Positions 17,978 to 27,793 are shown, counted from the first letter of the stretch. The stretch is 64,000 bases of DNA from Bacillus sp. (in: firmicutes) (GCA_031180805.1 JAPSLL010000003.1:27204-91203); one strand, 5' to 3'. Made by a program: numbers and translations. The notes: generated from the sequence alone by a model not told the origin.

Positions 17978-18793
17978 TTACTTAACAGCTCCCTCTGTCA
18001 TCCCTTTAATAATCTCGCGTTGAGCAAAGAAATAAACGAGAATAACTGGGATAATCGCAATTGTTAAACCTGCCAAAGCTAGGTGCCATTGCTTCGTATA
18101 CTCTCCAAAGAAGAAGAACATTTTTAAAGGAATTGTCTGTAATCCCTCTTGGTTAATAACTAAAGATGGTAATAAGTAGTCATTCCAAATATAAATGATG
18201 TTTAAAATCGCAACCGTTACAGTTATCGGTTTGAGCATTGGGAAGATAATGTACCAAAAAACTTGGAACTTGTTACAGCCATCTATGATTGCTGCTTCAT
18301 CTAATGATTTAGAAATCCCATTTAACGTACCATGGAATAGGAAAATCGATAAGCTACTACCAAAGCCTAGATACATGAAAATAAGTCCCACACGATTGAG
18401 CATATCCGCCTGCCCGAATACAGTAATAAGTGGAATCATTACCGACTGGAAAGGTATTAACATCGCTGCAACAAATAACATAAATAAAACTGTACTTGTT
18501 TTGCTTTTATTACGTGATAACGCATATGCAGCCATTGATGAAAAGATGACGATAATAACAACACTTATAACGGTAATGATCAGAGAGTTTACTAGTGTAT
18601 GCATAAAATCAAGCTCTTCAAACGCTTCAATATAGTTGTCAAACGTAAATTCACTAGGTAATTTTAAAACATCTGTAAAAATCTCTTTTTTTGTTTTAAA
18701 TGAGTTAACTATCATCAAATAAAAGGGTGATAGCCATAACAATCCAAGGATAATCCCTAAAATTTCTACAGGTAGAAGGCTTTTTCTTCGCAT
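17978..18793 (-). CDS. Sugar ABC transporter permease, MalG type
   Basis: Six-segment inner-membrane permease of 271 residues. The EAA loop reads SKSLDEAAIIDGCNKFQVFWYIIFPMLKP near residue 165, and the C-terminus IIKGMTEGAVK is the usual MalG-type ending. Its ATG overlaps the stop of the MalF-type gene by one base (TAATG), showing translational coupling. It works with the permease at 18793-19653 and the lipoprotein at 19889-21199 to import an oligosaccharide. No ATPase is encoded nearby. Confidence 0.94.
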   Translation of the reverse strand: MRRKSLLPVEILGIILGLLWLSPFYLMIVNSFKTKKEIFTDVLKLPSEFTFDNYIEAFEELDFMHTLVNSLIITVISVVIIVIFSSMAAYALSRNKSKTSTVLFMLFVAAMLIPFQSVMIPLITVFGQADMLNRVGLIFMYLGFGSSLSIFLFHGTLNGISKSLDEAAIIDGCNKFQVFWYIIFPMLKPITVTVAILNIIYIWNDYLLPSLVINQEGLQTIPLKMFFFFGEYTKQWHLALAGLTIAIIPVILVYFFAQREIIKGMTEGAVK

Positions 18794-19653
18794 TACATTT
18801 CAACCTCCCGTTTCTTGTTGATATACACTTGTGTTAATGAAAGCACGGCAACGATAATGAAGAAAATAACTGCTTTAGATTGTGCAAACGCCATTTCTGT
18901 TTCACCAAACGCTGTTTTAAAAATTTCCATCGCTACCATTTGTGTTGAATTAAAAGGACCACCTGCAGTTAATGAAAGGTTTTGGTCATATAGTTTAAAA
19001 GAATTCGATAATGTTAAGAACATACTAACTGTAAAGGCTGGAGCAACTAATGGGAAAATCACATAACGGAATTTTTTGAAAGGACCCGCTCCATCAATTT
19101 CTGCAGCTTCTAATAATTCTCCTGGTAGGCCTTCTAAGTAAGCAATATAGATAATCATGATATAACCTGCCATTTGCCAGCTCATTAAAATAACTAAGCC
19201 CCAAAAACCAGTTTCAGTAGTAGACAACCAGCCTTTTAATCCCTCTATTCCGAGGATATCACCGAGACCTGCAAATACTTTAATGAAGATAAATTGCCAA
19301 ATGAACCCTAGAATTAATCCACCAATTAGGTTTGGCATAAAAAAGACCGTTCTTAACAATTTACTAGATTTAATTTTTGTTGTTACAATAAGAGCTAACC
19401 CCAAACCAATTACATTTGTTAAGATTATCGATACAACAGAGAATTTCACAGTGAACCAAAGAGATGCGAGAAATTCCTTATCCTTAAATGCATCGATATA
19501 ATTCTCAAAGCCAACAAATGAACCTACTTTAATTCCATTCCAGTCTGTAAATGAATAATAAACACCTATTAATAAGGGCACGATGATTACTAATAATAAT
19601 GCTAGTAACACCGGAGCTAAAAACAACCAGTAGGCTAAATCCCTAGTACGCAT
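18793..19653 (-). CDS. Sugar ABC transporter permease, MalF type
   Basis: Permease of about 286 residues with six transmembrane segments. The EAA loop PGELLEAAEIDGAGPFKKFRYVIFPLVAP is followed by SLTAGGPFNSTQMVAMEIF, typical of CUT1 MalF subunits. The upstream ATG (19668) would place the GGAGGG ribosome site inside the gene; the ATG at 19653 (MRTRDLAYWLF) is correctly spaced. A gap of about 235 bases with two hairpins separates it from the binding-protein gene, a frequent way to keep permease expression below that of the binding protein. Confidence 0.94.
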   Translation of the reverse strand: MRTRDLAYWLFLAPVLLALLLVIIVPLLIGVYYSFTDWNGIKVGSFVGFENYIDAFKDKEFLASLWFTVKFSVVSIILTNVIGLGLALIVTTKIKSSKLLRTVFFMPNLIGGLILGFIWQFIFIKVFAGLGDILGIEGLKGWLSTTETGFWGLVILMSWQMAGYIMIIYIAYLEGLPGELLEAAEIDGAGPFKKFRYVIFPLVAPAFTVSMFLTLSNSFKLYDQNLSLTAGGPFNSTQMVAMEIFKTAFGETEMAFAQSKAVIFFIIVAVLSLTQVYINKKREVEM

Positions 19654-19775
19654 GTATAATCCCTCCACATGATGTAAATTAGAACCTTGTTCAGCATTAA
19701 ATGAACGATATAATTCAAGTTCAAATTTTCATTTTTATTTTTTTTGCACCCTGCACTATGAACAAGTAAGGCACT

Positions 19776-19810
19776 CCATAATAGAAAGCATTAGTTGCCT
19801 TCTATTATGG
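19776..19810. repeat. Perfect 11-bp hairpin in the binding-protein/permease gap
   Basis: Arms CCATAATAGAA and TTCTATTATGG enclose a 13-base loop ending in TTGCC. The core AATAGAAnG...TTGCCTTCTATT also appears in the larger hairpin at 63846-63942, so both may belong to one repeat family. There is no T-run on the minus strand. Confidence 0.5.
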
Positions 19811-19828
19811 AATGACCCACCTTTTAAT

Positions 19829-19865
19829 TAGGGGCCAGTCCCTTTTTAAAAGGAGACTGACCCTA
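19829..19865. terminator. Intercistronic hairpin after the binding-protein gene
   Basis: Outer arms TAGGGGCCAGTC/GACTGACCCTA with an inner CCTTTT-T-AAAAGG, starting 24 bases after the lipoprotein stop. No U-run follows on the minus strand, so partial termination or 3'-end protection of the binding-protein mRNA is more likely than full termination. It belongs to the GGGNCAGTC hairpin family of this window. Confidence 0.5.
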
Positions 19866-19888
19866 CCAATTTTCATTTCTACTTACAT

Positions 19889-21199
19889 TTATTCTGCTCT
19901 TGCTTCTTCCCATTGCTTTTTAGAATCTTTGATGATGTCATCCCATGATGCTTCTTCTAGTAAATATTTTTGGATATTCGCTCCAAGAACATTTTGCGCC
20001 CAGTTCAATGGATATCCACTGAATGTCCAGCCAATTGTTTTTCCAGCTTCTGAATATTCATAAACTGCTTTTGATAATGGATCACTAATTTTTGATGCAT
20101 CATAGCCTTCATATGCAGGAACGAATTTGAAATCGTTAATTACAACTTCTTTTCCTTCGTCAGATGTATATAACCAATCTAAAAACTTGCTTGCTTCCTC
20201 TACTACCTTTTTATCCTTTTGGCTATTTACAGCCCAGTACATTGGTACGCCAACAGGAATAGAATCTTCTTTGTAGCCTGGAACAGGAATTGGTAAGAAA
20301 TCAACCTTGCTGTTAGCTAGCTCTTCATCAATGCCAGCGATTGAGCCATATACCCAGTTACCTTGTTGAATAATCGCAACTTTACCAGTTGAGAATAACT
20401 CTTCAACCTGCTGAGAATAATCAAGGCTTACTGTAGGTTGTACAGAATATTTATTTTGCAAATCAACGAAAGCCTTCATTGCATCGCTATATTCAAAGCC
20501 AATTGTTTTCGATTCAAATGCTTTTGTTACGTTTCCATCAAATTCAGGTGAAATAAATGCATTTGCTAAATGCTGTCCAGTTACCCAAGTTTCTTTTGCT
20601 GGTAATGCGAATACAGCATCAAGACCAAGGTCACCTTTTTTCTCATCTAACGTTTTTACAGCAGCTTCTAATGAAGCCATATCTTTAATATCTTCAGGAT
20701 TAATCCCTGCTTTTTCAAAAATTTCTGTATTGTAGATTAAACCATATCCTTCTTGGTTAAATGGTAATCCTAAAACTTTACCGTCTTTTGTCACTCCATC
20801 AAGTGTACCTTCAAGCGCTGCATCCGCAGCCTTTGTATTTGTTAAATCAGCTAAGTTATCTTCCCAGTCAATAACATCTGTTGGTCCACCAATATTGAAG
20901 ATTGCTGGTTCATCACCAGATGCAAATTTTGATCTTAACGCTGCACCATAATCTTCTCCACCACCAACAGTTTGAATGTTAATTTTCACACCAGGATTTG
21001 CTTCTTCATATTGCTTTGCTACATCTTCGAACTGATCCTTAAACTCAACTTTGAATTGAAACACATCTAATGTGACTTTATCTCCATCTGAGCCACCATC
21101 TCCCGAACCAGCATCATCAGAAGAAGAGCAGCCAGTTAATACAACGCTTACAAGAAATAAAATAGAGAAAAGCCCTAAAAAGAATTTCTTTTTACCCAT
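19889..21199 (-). CDS. Sugar-binding lipoprotein of ABC transporter (alpha-glucoside system)
   Basis: A 436-residue solute-binding protein (SBP_bac_1). The signal peptide MGKKKFFLGLFSILFLVSVV ends in lipobox LTGC with the lipidated Cys24, followed by an acidic Ser/Asp/Gly linker. It begins the operon binding protein - MalF - MalG - LacI - GH13. The GH13 enzyme and LacI regulator point to a maltose-, isomaltose- or sucrose-like ligand. A GGGGG site precedes the ATG. Two similar LacI-type operator sequences lie upstream at 21238 and 21366. Confidence 0.94.
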   Translation of the reverse strand: MGKKKFFLGLFSILFLVSVVLTGCSSSDDAGSGDGGSDGDKVTLDVFQFKVEFKDQFEDVAKQYEEANPGVKINIQTVGGGEDYGAALRSKFASGDEPAIFNIGGPTDVIDWEDNLADLTNTKAADAALEGTLDGVTKDGKVLGLPFNQEGYGLIYNTEIFEKAGINPEDIKDMASLEAAVKTLDEKKGDLGLDAVFALPAKETWVTGQHLANAFISPEFDGNVTKAFESKTIGFEYSDAMKAFVDLQNKYSVQPTVSLDYSQQVEELFSTGKVAIIQQGNWVYGSIAGIDEELANSKVDFLPIPVPGYKEDSIPVGVPMYWAVNSQKDKKVVEEASKFLDWLYTSDEGKEVVINDFKFVPAYEGYDASKISDPLSKAVYEYSEAGKTIGWTFSGYPLNWAQNVLGANIQKYLLEEASWDDIIKDSKKQWEEARAE

Positions 21200-21237
21200 C
21201 TTAATACCCCCGTATATTTATTTTGTGCATCAATCAA

Positions 21238-21251
21238 GGAAAACGATTGCA
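21238..21251 (-). promoter_or_regulatory. LacI-type operator, promoter-proximal copy
   Basis: On the minus strand GTGCAATCGTTTTCC lies about 40 bases before the binding-protein start. It matches the second site (21366-21381, GTGCAAACGATTTCGC) over its common part as GTGCAAWCGWTTTC. The two are about 130 bases apart in the same orientation, which would suit a looping repressor. Confidence 0.5.
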
Positions 21252-21365
21252 CTAACAAGCAATATAAACGAATTGTTCAACATATTAAATCCCGAAAATA
21301 ACTGAATTTTCTACATTATTCTCGCTTATATTTAATATGTATACGTCTACATTTGTGCAACTATT

Positions 21366-21381
21366 TGCGAAATCGTTTGCA
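21366..21381 (-). promoter_or_regulatory. LacI-type operator, distal copy
   Basis: TGCAAACGATTTCGCA (minus strand) is a near-palindrome with a central CG, typical of LacI-family operators. The gap 21200-21696 otherwise holds the promoter region of the alpha-glucoside operon and the qox terminator; no gene was seen in it. Confidence 0.5.
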
Positions 21382-21606
21382 CTTAACTTGCAAATAAAAT
21401 ATATCATAGAAAATAGGTTTGTACAATATTATTTTTATTTTTTTCTAGATACTTTTTCTCATAGATAAAGAATGTAAAATTGACGTAAGATGAGAAACGG
21501 TTCTTTATTTACCTGTTATGAACTTTATTCCCCCTTTTAGAGCACTATTATTTACCGTTTTATATAAAGATAATAATTCATATATAATGTGCAAGGAAAG
21601 CAAAAT

Positions 21607-21652
21607 AAAAAGCCTCGATTAAAGGTCTCTATACCCTTTAGCCGAGGCTTTT
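21607..21652 (-). terminator. Terminator after qoxD
   Basis: A long stem AAAAAGCCTCG(A)TTAAAGG / CCCTTTAGCCGAGGCTTTT with A/T runs on both sides, about 45 bases after the qoxD stop. It can act on both strands and ends the qoxABCD message. Confidence 0.9.
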
Positions 21653-21696
21653 ATTAGCAACTTTAGAAAGTCATTTCTCAATCGATTCTATATTTA

Positions 21697-21993
21697 TTAG
21701 TGCATTGATGTCATAACCCAAACGGAACCGACAACAATAATAAGTGCAATAAATGTAGCTGATAGCATTTTACCTACTTGCCATCCACCTTCACCTTCTG
21801 TTACGTGCATGAACATAAATAACTGAATCGCAGCTTGTAAAAATGCAAGTACAAAAACGATAACAATGATTGTGTTCATCGCTAAGCCTGCATCAAGTCC
21901 AACCCATACTGCTAAGAAGGTAAGGCCAACTGAAAGTAAAAATCCGATAATTTGCATCCATGGAAAATGGTGATTATTTGCTTTACTACTCAT
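21697..21993 (-). CDS. qoxD: Quinol oxidase subunit IV QoxD
   Basis: A subunit of about 98 residues with three transmembrane helices. It contains GLDAGLAMNTIIVIVFVLAFLQ and QLFMFMHVTEGEGG, characteristic of the COX4_pro/QoxD family. It is the small membrane subunit of the aa3-600 menaquinol oxidase, needed for assembly or stability. The ATG at 21993 overlaps the qoxC stop (ATGA) and has a GGTGGGATC site. The frame extends 48 bases upstream, but those codons lie inside qoxC. Confidence 0.94.
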   Translation of the reverse strand: MSSKANNHHFPWMQIIGFLLSVGLTFLAVWVGLDAGLAMNTIIVIVFVLAFLQAAIQLFMFMHVTEGEGGWQVGKMLSATFIALIIVVGSVWVMTSMH

Positions 21994-22607
21994 GATCCCA
22001 CCATCCCTAATAGGTATACACCAGTAAAGACGAAAATCCATACAAAGTCTAAAAAGTGCCAGTATAGACTTGAGATAAATACCTTTTTAGCTGTATCTGG
22101 TGTTAAACCTCTACTTTTTATTTGTAAAAGAATTAATGTAATCCAGCAAATCCCTATAGATACGTGAAGTCCATGTGTACCTGTTAAGAAATAAAAGCTA
22201 GACCAGTATGCATTCGTACCAATCGTTGCACCTTCATGAACAAGGTGAACAAACTCTTCAATTTCTAAATATAAAAATCCTAAACCGAACAATAATGTAA
22301 TAATTGTCCAAATGACCATTGACTTTGTATTATTTCTTCTCATTTCATGAATTGCTAAGCCACTCGTAAAACTACTTGTTAACAAAAGTAATGTCATGAT
22401 CATTGTATTCTTCAAATCAAAAAGCTCACCAGGCAGAGGACCTCCGCCTGTGTTGCCATTTAGTACAAAAAATGTTGCAAAGATTGTTGCAAATAAAGCC
22501 ATTTCAGCGCCCAAGAAGACCCAGAATCCAAATATATTCAATCTACCAATACTAGATTGATATTCCAAGGGCGTGTTAGGACTCATATTACTATTTACTT
22601 GTGCCAT
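21990..22607 (-). CDS. qoxC: Quinol oxidase subunit III QoxC
   Basis: A subunit of about 205 residues with five transmembrane helices. FWVFLGAEMALFATIFATFFVL and the segment GTHGLHVSIGICWI are signatures of haem-copper oxidase subunit III lacking the first two helices, as in QoxC. A perfect GGAGGCG ribosome site lies before the ATG at 22607 (MAQVNSNMSPN). It starts 5 bases after the qoxB stop. It belongs to the proton-pumping menaquinol oxidase complex in the cytoplasmic membrane. Confidence 0.96.
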   Translation of the reverse strand: MAQVNSNMSPNTPLEYQSSIGRLNIFGFWVFLGAEMALFATIFATFFVLNGNTGGGPLPGELFDLKNTMIMTLLLLTSSFTSGLAIHEMRRNNTKSMVIWTIITLLFGLGFLYLEIEEFVHLVHEGATIGTNAYWSSFYFLTGTHGLHVSIGICWITLILLQIKSRGLTPDTAKKVFISSLYWHFLDFVWIFVFTGVYLLGMVGS

Positions 22608-22611
22608 AAAC

Positions 22612-24570
22612 TCACGCCTCCTTATTCTGTTCTGTTTGTATAATTTCTTCCACGCTGACATAGAATCCTTCATCTTCTTTATGAGAACGTAATGAACGTA
22701 ATGCCATGCATGCTAAAATTCCGATACCGCCAAGAATTGCCATCCACCATAATTTGAATACTAGACCAAATCCTGCAATAAAGAAGAATACACAGATGAC
22801 AAAAGGTGTACCCGCATTGCTTGGCATATGAATTGGTTTATATTCAACTTTTTCCTTCTTACCTGCTTTTTTCTCTTGTTTCATTAACCAGAAAGCGTCA
22901 AGTCCTTTTACTTCTGGTGTTACCGCAAAATTATAGTGTGGTGCAACAGCTGATGATGTTGCCCATTCTAATGTACGACCAACACCCCATGGATCGCCTG
23001 AAGTTTCACGTTTTGAATAACGGAAGCTGTAGTATACGTTATATACAAGAATAATAAAGGCAACACCCATTAAGAGACCACCGATTGTTGATACAACGTT
23101 TAGTCCAGTCCAGCCATCTTCAGGTCCGTATGTGTAAATACGTCTTGGCATACCGTCGAAACCTAATAAGAATTGTGGTAAGAAACAAACATTAAATCCG
23201 ATATTGAATAACCAGAATACCCATTTTCCTAATCGTTCATTTAATTTATGACCGAACATTTTTGGATACCAGAATACGAATCCAGCAAAACAAGCATATA
23301 CAGTACCACAAATTAATGTGTAATGGAAGTGAGCTACTAGGAAGTAACTGTTATGGTATTGGAAGTCAGCTGCTGCCATACCAAGCATTACCCCTGTTAC
23401 CCCACCGATAAGGAATGTCGGAATAAACCCTACAGACCATAACATCGGAACTGTAAATTCAATTTTCCCTTTATAAAGGGTTAATAGCCAGTTAAAGATT
23501 TTAATACCGGTTGGAATCGCAATCGCCATCGTCGTAATCGAGAACACTGAGTTAAGTGCAGCAGAACCACCCATTGTAAAGAAGTGGTGAACCCAAACTA
23601 ACATACTTAAGAATGAAATCGATACGATTGAAACAACCATTGATTTATAACCAAATAATGTTTTCTTCGCAAATGTTGCAAAGATTTCCGAGAAAATACC
23701 AAACGCTGGTAAAATAACGATATATACTTCAGGATGTCCCCAAATCCAGAATAGGTTTGCCCAAAGCATTGGCATACCACCATCAGCCATTGTAAAGAAA
23801 TGTGAGCCGAATAGTCGGTCAAACGTCATTAAGGCTAATGTAACAGTTAATACTGGGAATGCAAACACAATAATAAATGCTGTAATTAATCCTGTCCAAG
23901 TAAACATTGGCATTCTCATTAATGTCATACCAGGAGCACGCATTTTAATAATTGTTACGATAAAGTTAATACCTGTAAGTAACGTTCCGATACCAGATAT
24001 TTGCAGACCGAGTAGGTAATAGTTAATACCTGGCCCTGAGCTACCTTCAATTGCTAATGGAGCATAGTTCGTCCAACCTGCATCTGGTGATCCACCAAAT
24101 ACGAAGGAAATATTAAAAAGAATCGCTCCAAAGAAAAATGCCCAAAAGCTTAGTGCGTTCAAATAAGGGAATGCAACGTCTCTAGCTCCAATTTGGAGTG
24201 GAATAACAACGTTCATTAATCCCATAATAAATGGCATTGCCATGAAAATGATCATGATCGTACCATGTGTAGTAAAAATTTCATTATAGTGCTGTGATGT
24301 TAAAAATTCATTATTAGGAACTGTTAGTTGAGCTCTCATTAATAATGCATCGACACCACCGCGGAATAACATAATAACCGCCGCGATAATGTACATAATT
24401 CCAATTTTCTTATGGTCAACTGTTGTTAGCCATTCTGTCCAAAGCCATTTCCACTTTTTAAAATAAGTAAGAATGAACACTATCGCAATCATTGTTAGTA
24501 CAATGGAAATGTTCGCTCCGATAAGCATTGGATCGTTAAGGATTAAATTATCCTTTATAAAATCAAACAT
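22612..24570 (-). CDS. qoxB: Quinol oxidase subunit I QoxB
   Basis: A 652-residue catalytic subunit carrying haems a and a3 and CuB. Visible motifs are [12 protein letters not shown] (low-spin haem ligand), [17 protein letters not shown] (CuB His and the cross-linked Tyr loop), WVHHFFTMG (two CuB His), and [12 protein letters not shown] (haem ligands). The start, the [26 protein letters not shown] segment and the C-terminal tail resemble Bacillus QoxB more than CtaD. With QoxA lacking CuA ligands, the enzyme oxidises menaquinol rather than cytochrome c. It has the normal length. Confidence 0.97.
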   Translation of the reverse strand: MFDFIKDNLILNDPMLIGANISIVLTMIAIVFILTYFKKWKWLWTEWLTTVDHKKIGIMYIIAAVIMLFRGGVDALLMRAQLTVPNNEFLTSQHYNEIFTTHGTIMIIFMAMPFIMGLMNVVIPLQIGARDVAFPYLNALSFWAFFFGAILFNISFVFGGSPDAGWTNYAPLAIEGSSGPGINYYLLGLQISGIGTLLTGINFIVTIIKMRAPGMTLMRMPMFTWTGLITAFIIVFAFPVLTVTLALMTFDRLFGSHFFTMADGGMPMLWANLFWIWGHPEVYIVILPAFGIFSEIFATFAKKTLFGYKSMVVSIVSISFLSMLVWVHHFFTMGGSAALNSVFSITTMAIAIPTGIKIFNWLLTLYKGKIEFTVPMLWSVGFIPTFLIGGVTGVMLGMAAADFQYHNSYFLVAHFHYTLICGTVYACFAGFVFWYPKMFGHKLNERLGKWVFWLFNIGFNVCFLPQFLLGFDGMPRRIYTYGPEDGWTGLNVVSTIGGLLMGVAFIILVYNVYYSFRYSKRETSGDPWGVGRTLEWATSSAVAPHYNFAVTPEVKGLDAFWLMKQEKKAGKKEKVEYKPIHMPSNAGTPFVICVFFFIAGFGLVFKLWWMAILGGIGILACMALRSLRSHKEDEGFYVSVEEIIQTEQNKEA

Positions 24571-24587
24571 GTGCAGTTCCTCCCCTC

Positions 24588-25574
24588 TTAGTGGTGATGA
24601 TGATGACTAGAACTATCGTCTGTATGTGTTTCTACATCTTTTACTGGCTCTAGTTCATCTAGGTCAATTTCTTCTTTATGACCATGTTTATTTTGTTCGA
24701 TTCCGTATTTTTCGCGAACTTTTAACGCATATACACCTGAATCAATTCCATGATCAACGAAATCTAAATGTGTTGATGAGAACGTCATTTCGTCAACTGT
24801 TCCAGGTATCATTAATTTTTCGTATGTTTCTTCTGTTAATTTTTCCCCATTTTCTTGAGTATCCTTCACCCAAGCTTCATACTCATCTTCTTTAAGAGCA
24901 CGGAATTCAAACTCATGGTCTGCCATTTCTTGACCAGTAAAGTTTGAGTTACGACCTTCATATGTTCCTGGCTCATCTGCTTGTAGGTAAAGTTCATTTA
25001 CCATTCCTGGCATCCCATACACTTGACCACCGATTTGCGGTACCCAAAATGAACTCATTGAATCAGCAGATGTAATTTTAAAGAGAACAGGACGATCCTC
25101 TGGAACATTTACATAGTTAACTGTTTCAATATTCTCCTCAGGATAAGAGAAAATCCACTTCCAGTCAGCTGATGTTGCATGAATAACGATCGGTTCGATA
25201 TGAGCCGTTTCTTTTGGTGGCTCTTTTAATTCATAAAGCGCCTTAACAGTTGGAATAGAAAGCAGAACAACGATAATAATCGGAATTATCGTCCAGATAA
25301 TTTCCAATTTTGTGCTACCGTGCATGTTAGGTTCATAATCTTTATCCCCTCTGCCTTTACGGTCTCTAAATTTCACAATCACAAAGGTAAACAAGACGTA
25401 AACAACTACCATAATTCCAATCATGAAGTAGATTGATAGCATAATTAAGTCACGTAATGTTTCTGCATTTGGACCTTTCGGGTCAAATATCGCCATTTCG
25501 CTACATCCACTTAAAACCATAACAAATAATAGCCCTGTAACTAACATAAAAAATGGCTTCATTTTTTTGAACAT
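24588..25574 (-). CDS. qoxA: Quinol oxidase subunit II QoxA, lipoprotein with natural His tail
   Basis: A 328-residue subunit II. The signal peptide has lipobox LSGC with lipidated Cys24. Two transmembrane helices follow, then a cupredoxin domain with [16 protein letters not shown] and [17 protein letters not shown]. The Cys and His ligands of CuA are missing, and no further Cys is visible, which marks a quinol oxidase. The C-terminus is acidic and ends SSSHHHHH, a natural five-His tail. It is the first gene of qoxABCD, preceded by a roughly 500-base AT-rich gap that must hold the promoter. Confidence 0.96.
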   Translation of the reverse strand: MFKKMKPFFMLVTGLLFVMVLSGCSEMAIFDPKGPNAETLRDLIMLSIYFMIGIMVVVYVLFTFVIVKFRDRKGRGDKDYEPNMHGSTKLEIIWTIIPIIIVVLLSIPTVKALYELKEPPKETAHIEPIVIHATSADWKWIFSYPEENIETVNYVNVPEDRPVLFKITSADSMSSFWVPQIGGQVYGMPGMVNELYLQADEPGTYEGRNSNFTGQEMADHEFEFRALKEDEYEAWVKDTQENGEKLTEETYEKLMIPGTVDEMTFSSTHLDFVDHGIDSGVYALKVREKYGIEQNKHGHKEEIDLDELEPVKDVETHTDDSSSHHHHH

Positions 25575-25922
25575 CTATGTTCACCATCCTTTCAAGACAA
25601 GTCATAATACAAATAGAAAATTTCATGTAAGATTTATATCACCTACATATATTAACAAATGAATAGAAAAACGAAACTCTTGAAATCTACTTTTCAGCAA
25701 TTTTTGACCAATTTTCGAAATTTAGACGAAGTTTCTTCACAAATTCTCAACAAATTTGGAAAAGAATTTATTGTTTGGAAGATTGATCGGTTTCGAATTC
25801 CTTTATTTTCAGCATTAATATCGTTAGATGAAAAAAATCTCCTCCCAGAAAAGTATATTACCATAATGTGAAAAAGATCACAAACTATTTCTTTTATTTT
25901 CGTTTGGGAAAATTGGCCAAAT
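25575..25922. other. Non-coding gap upstream of qoxA
   Basis: AT-rich and without a convincing gene. It must contain the qoxABCD promoter, but I could not fix -35/-10 boxes with confidence. A 70-codon plus-strand frame (25659-25871) has no ribosome site or recognisable sequence and was not accepted. Confidence 0.5.
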
Positions 25923-25991
25923 AAAAAATGGCTCCCCCGAAACTGTAAATCCCTCGCAATAATGATGAGGGACTGTCCCCAAAAGAAGCCA
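25923..25991 (-). terminator. Terminator region after ybaK
   Basis: Nested stems TGGCT/AGCCA and CCCTC/GAGGG, with AAAAAA on the left giving a minus-strand T-run. The inner part reads GAGGGACTGTCCCC, one of the recurrent GGGACAGTCCC-type hairpins of this window. Confidence 0.6.
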
Positions 25992-26087
25992 CTTTATTTC
26001 TCAAAATGAATTTTGTTTGAACAAATTCTTCCTTAATATATAAAACGTATATTTTGCCCATTTTGTAACTGAAAAATATTATAAATT

Positions 26088-26558
26088 TTATTTTATTAAA
26101 TCAACATATTTTGAATTCACAACACCCACCAAATCATTTGGGCTCAATTCGATTTGAAATCCAATTTTCCCACCGCTTACAATGATTTTTTCCAATAATG
26201 CTGCTCGTTCATCGATATAAGTAGGATATATTTTTTTCATACCGATCGGGGAACAGCCTCCCCTTATGTAGCCTGTTTCTTTTAAAAGGTCCTTAACAGC
26301 TACCATCTCTAGCCTTTTTTCTCCAGCAGCCTTTGCCGCTTTTTTTAAATCAAGCTCCTCTGCAACTGGAATAACAAAGACATAAATGAGCTTGTCCCGT
26401 CTAGCAACGAGTGTTTTATAAACCATATCAACTGGCTTATTTATTTTTTTCCCGACAGCTATCCCATTTATTTCACCATCATCAACTTCATATGTGATGA
26501 TTTCATACATGATCTTTTTTGAATCAAGTAGTCTCATCGCATTCGTTTTCCCTTTCAT
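26088..26558 (-). CDS. ybaK: Cys-tRNA(Pro)/Cys-tRNA(Cys) deacylase YbaK
   Basis: A 156-residue protein of the YbaK/EbsC family, a free-standing aminoacyl-tRNA editing domain that hydrolyses mischarged Cys-tRNA(Pro). Family features are NAMRLLDSKKIMYEIITYE at the start, MVYKTLVARRDK with the functional Lys, the KKAAKAAGEKRLEM helix, and the GYIRGGCSPIGMKK loop. An AAAGGATG site precedes the ATG. Length is standard for YbaK. It is monocistronic or follows the AraC regulator on the same strand after an 82-base gap. Confidence 0.95.
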   Translation of the reverse strand: MKGKTNAMRLLDSKKIMYEIITYEVDDGEINGIAVGKKINKPVDMVYKTLVARRDKLIYVFVIPVAEELDLKKAAKAAGEKRLEMVAVKDLLKETGYIRGGCSPIGMKKIYPTYIDERAALLEKIIVSGGKIGFQIELSPNDLVGVVNSKYVDLIK

Positions 26559-26640
26559 ATCACGTCATCCTTTCAGAACACTAAGAAACTTCTTGATTTT
26601 ATGTGCTCTTATTAATATAGGGGTAGACTTCACTATTTTT

Positions 26641-27471
26641 TTAGCGCGTTTTTTGCTGCTGCTTCCGATAATTCAAAGGTGATACACCATTCACCTTTTT
26701 AAATATTTTTGAAAACAATAATGGGTCAGTATAACCGACTGAACGAGAAATATCACCTATCGATAGCTCCTTCTTATCAAGCAGCTCCTTTGCCTTCGAA
26801 ATTCGATAATGCACGATATATTCCTGAATACTTAATTGAGTTGTTTCTTTAAAAATTGAGCTTAAATAGCTTCGATTTAAACCAATCACTGAAGCAATTT
26901 CTGTTACGGTAATCTTACTAGCATAATTGGTACAAATGAAATCAAGAACTTGTTTCACATATTCCTTTTGCTTATTTCCTGATGTTTTTAACGAATCTTG
27001 TTTAGTATTACATTCAATTAATGCTGACAAAAGGATATACAAATAGCCTAACCCCATTAATTCACCATTTTTGTCAACATTTTTTACTTTACACATTTTT
27101 TCAAATTGCTCTTCGAAAAATCCATCTTTCCTATAAGATAAAATTGGATTCTCTTCGGATAAATTTGCTTCCTTTAAAAACTGAGCTGCTTTTTCGCCAT
27201 TAAACCCTACCCAATAATAATGCCACGGGTCTTTTTTATCTGCCTGATAAAAGGTAACAGCATCTGGACATATTAAAAAACCCTGTCCTCGTTTTAATTC
27301 ATACAGATGCTCGCCGACGCGAAAGCTTCCCTTTCCTTTTGTTATGTAATGAATTAAATAATAGTCCCGTATCGCAGGTCCAAAATAATGCCCTGGTGAG
27401 CACTGTTCAAATCCAAACTGATTAAGATACAGGTCTTTTGTAGGTAAGCTCTTTGAAATATATTGAATCAA
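26641..27471 (-). CDS. AraC family transcriptional regulator
   Basis: A 276-residue regulator with an N-terminal cupin-type arabinose-binding domain (HYITKGKGSFRVGEHLYELKRGQGF and the DPWHYYWVGFNG motif) and two C-terminal helix-turn-helix units from about residue 175 (KITVTEIASVIGLNRSYLSSIFK, then LSIGDISRSVGYTDPLLFSKIFKKVNGVSPLNYRK). The WHYYWVGF motif is typical of sugar-responsive AraC regulators of glycosidase or transporter genes. The start is TTG with a GGGGGAG site upstream. No sugar operon is directly attached, so its target could be GH26/Lpl genes nearby or loci elsewhere. Confidence 0.9.
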   Translation of the reverse strand: MIQYISKSLPTKDLYLNQFGFEQCSPGHYFGPAIRDYYLIHYITKGKGSFRVGEHLYELKRGQGFLICPDAVTFYQADKKDPWHYYWVGFNGEKAAQFLKEANLSEENPILSYRKDGFFEEQFEKMCKVKNVDKNGELMGLGYLYILLSALIECNTKQDSLKTSGNKQKEYVKQVLDFICTNYASKITVTEIASVIGLNRSYLSSIFKETTQLSIQEYIVHYRISKAKELLDKKELSIGDISRSVGYTDPLLFSKIFKKVNGVSPLNYRKQQQKTR

Positions 27472-27793
27472 CTACAGCTCCCCCTAATCACCCTTTTATT
27501 ATTAGCATTTTACAATAAATAGCATATTTCCATCTATATCATTTTGCAGATACAACAAACGAGTTTCGAGAAAAATATGAAAATAATCTAGTGCTAGTAG
27601 TAAATCAGTCCCTCAATTATTATCCATACTATATAACAACCTATGTTATAATAATTGATAGGTTTGAACTAAAAAACACCTCGCTATAGACTTCTCAAGC
27701 AAAAGACGTATATGTACAAGTTTTTATAAAATATCATTTCTTACTTAAATAAAATTTTATTAAGGAAGATAGCGAGACTATTGGTGAAATCGC
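27472..27793. other. Non-coding gap with inverted repeats between the AraC and J-domain genes
   Basis: It contains TATAACA-N5-TGTTATA (27632-27650), a possible operator, and a distant 8-base pair CTCGCTAT (27680-27687)/ATAGCGAG (27769-27776). No gene was seen. It separates two divergently transcribed genes, so regulatory sites are expected. Confidence 0.4.

Noticed and set aside
19776..19865. Full transcription terminator between the binding-protein and permease genes
   Set aside because: Stems are strong but no T-run follows on the minus strand, and the permeases need the upstream promoter; partial termination or mRNA protection is more likely.
21697..25574. Cytochrome c oxidase (ctaCDEF) identity for the oxidase operon
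   Set aside because: Subunit II lacks the CuA cysteines and a haem c domain, and subunit I resembles QoxB; quinol oxidase fits.
25659..25871. 70-codon plus-strand frame upstream of qoxA
   Set aside because: No ribosome site, no recognisable motif, AT-rich composition and position in the expected qox promoter region; most likely chance.
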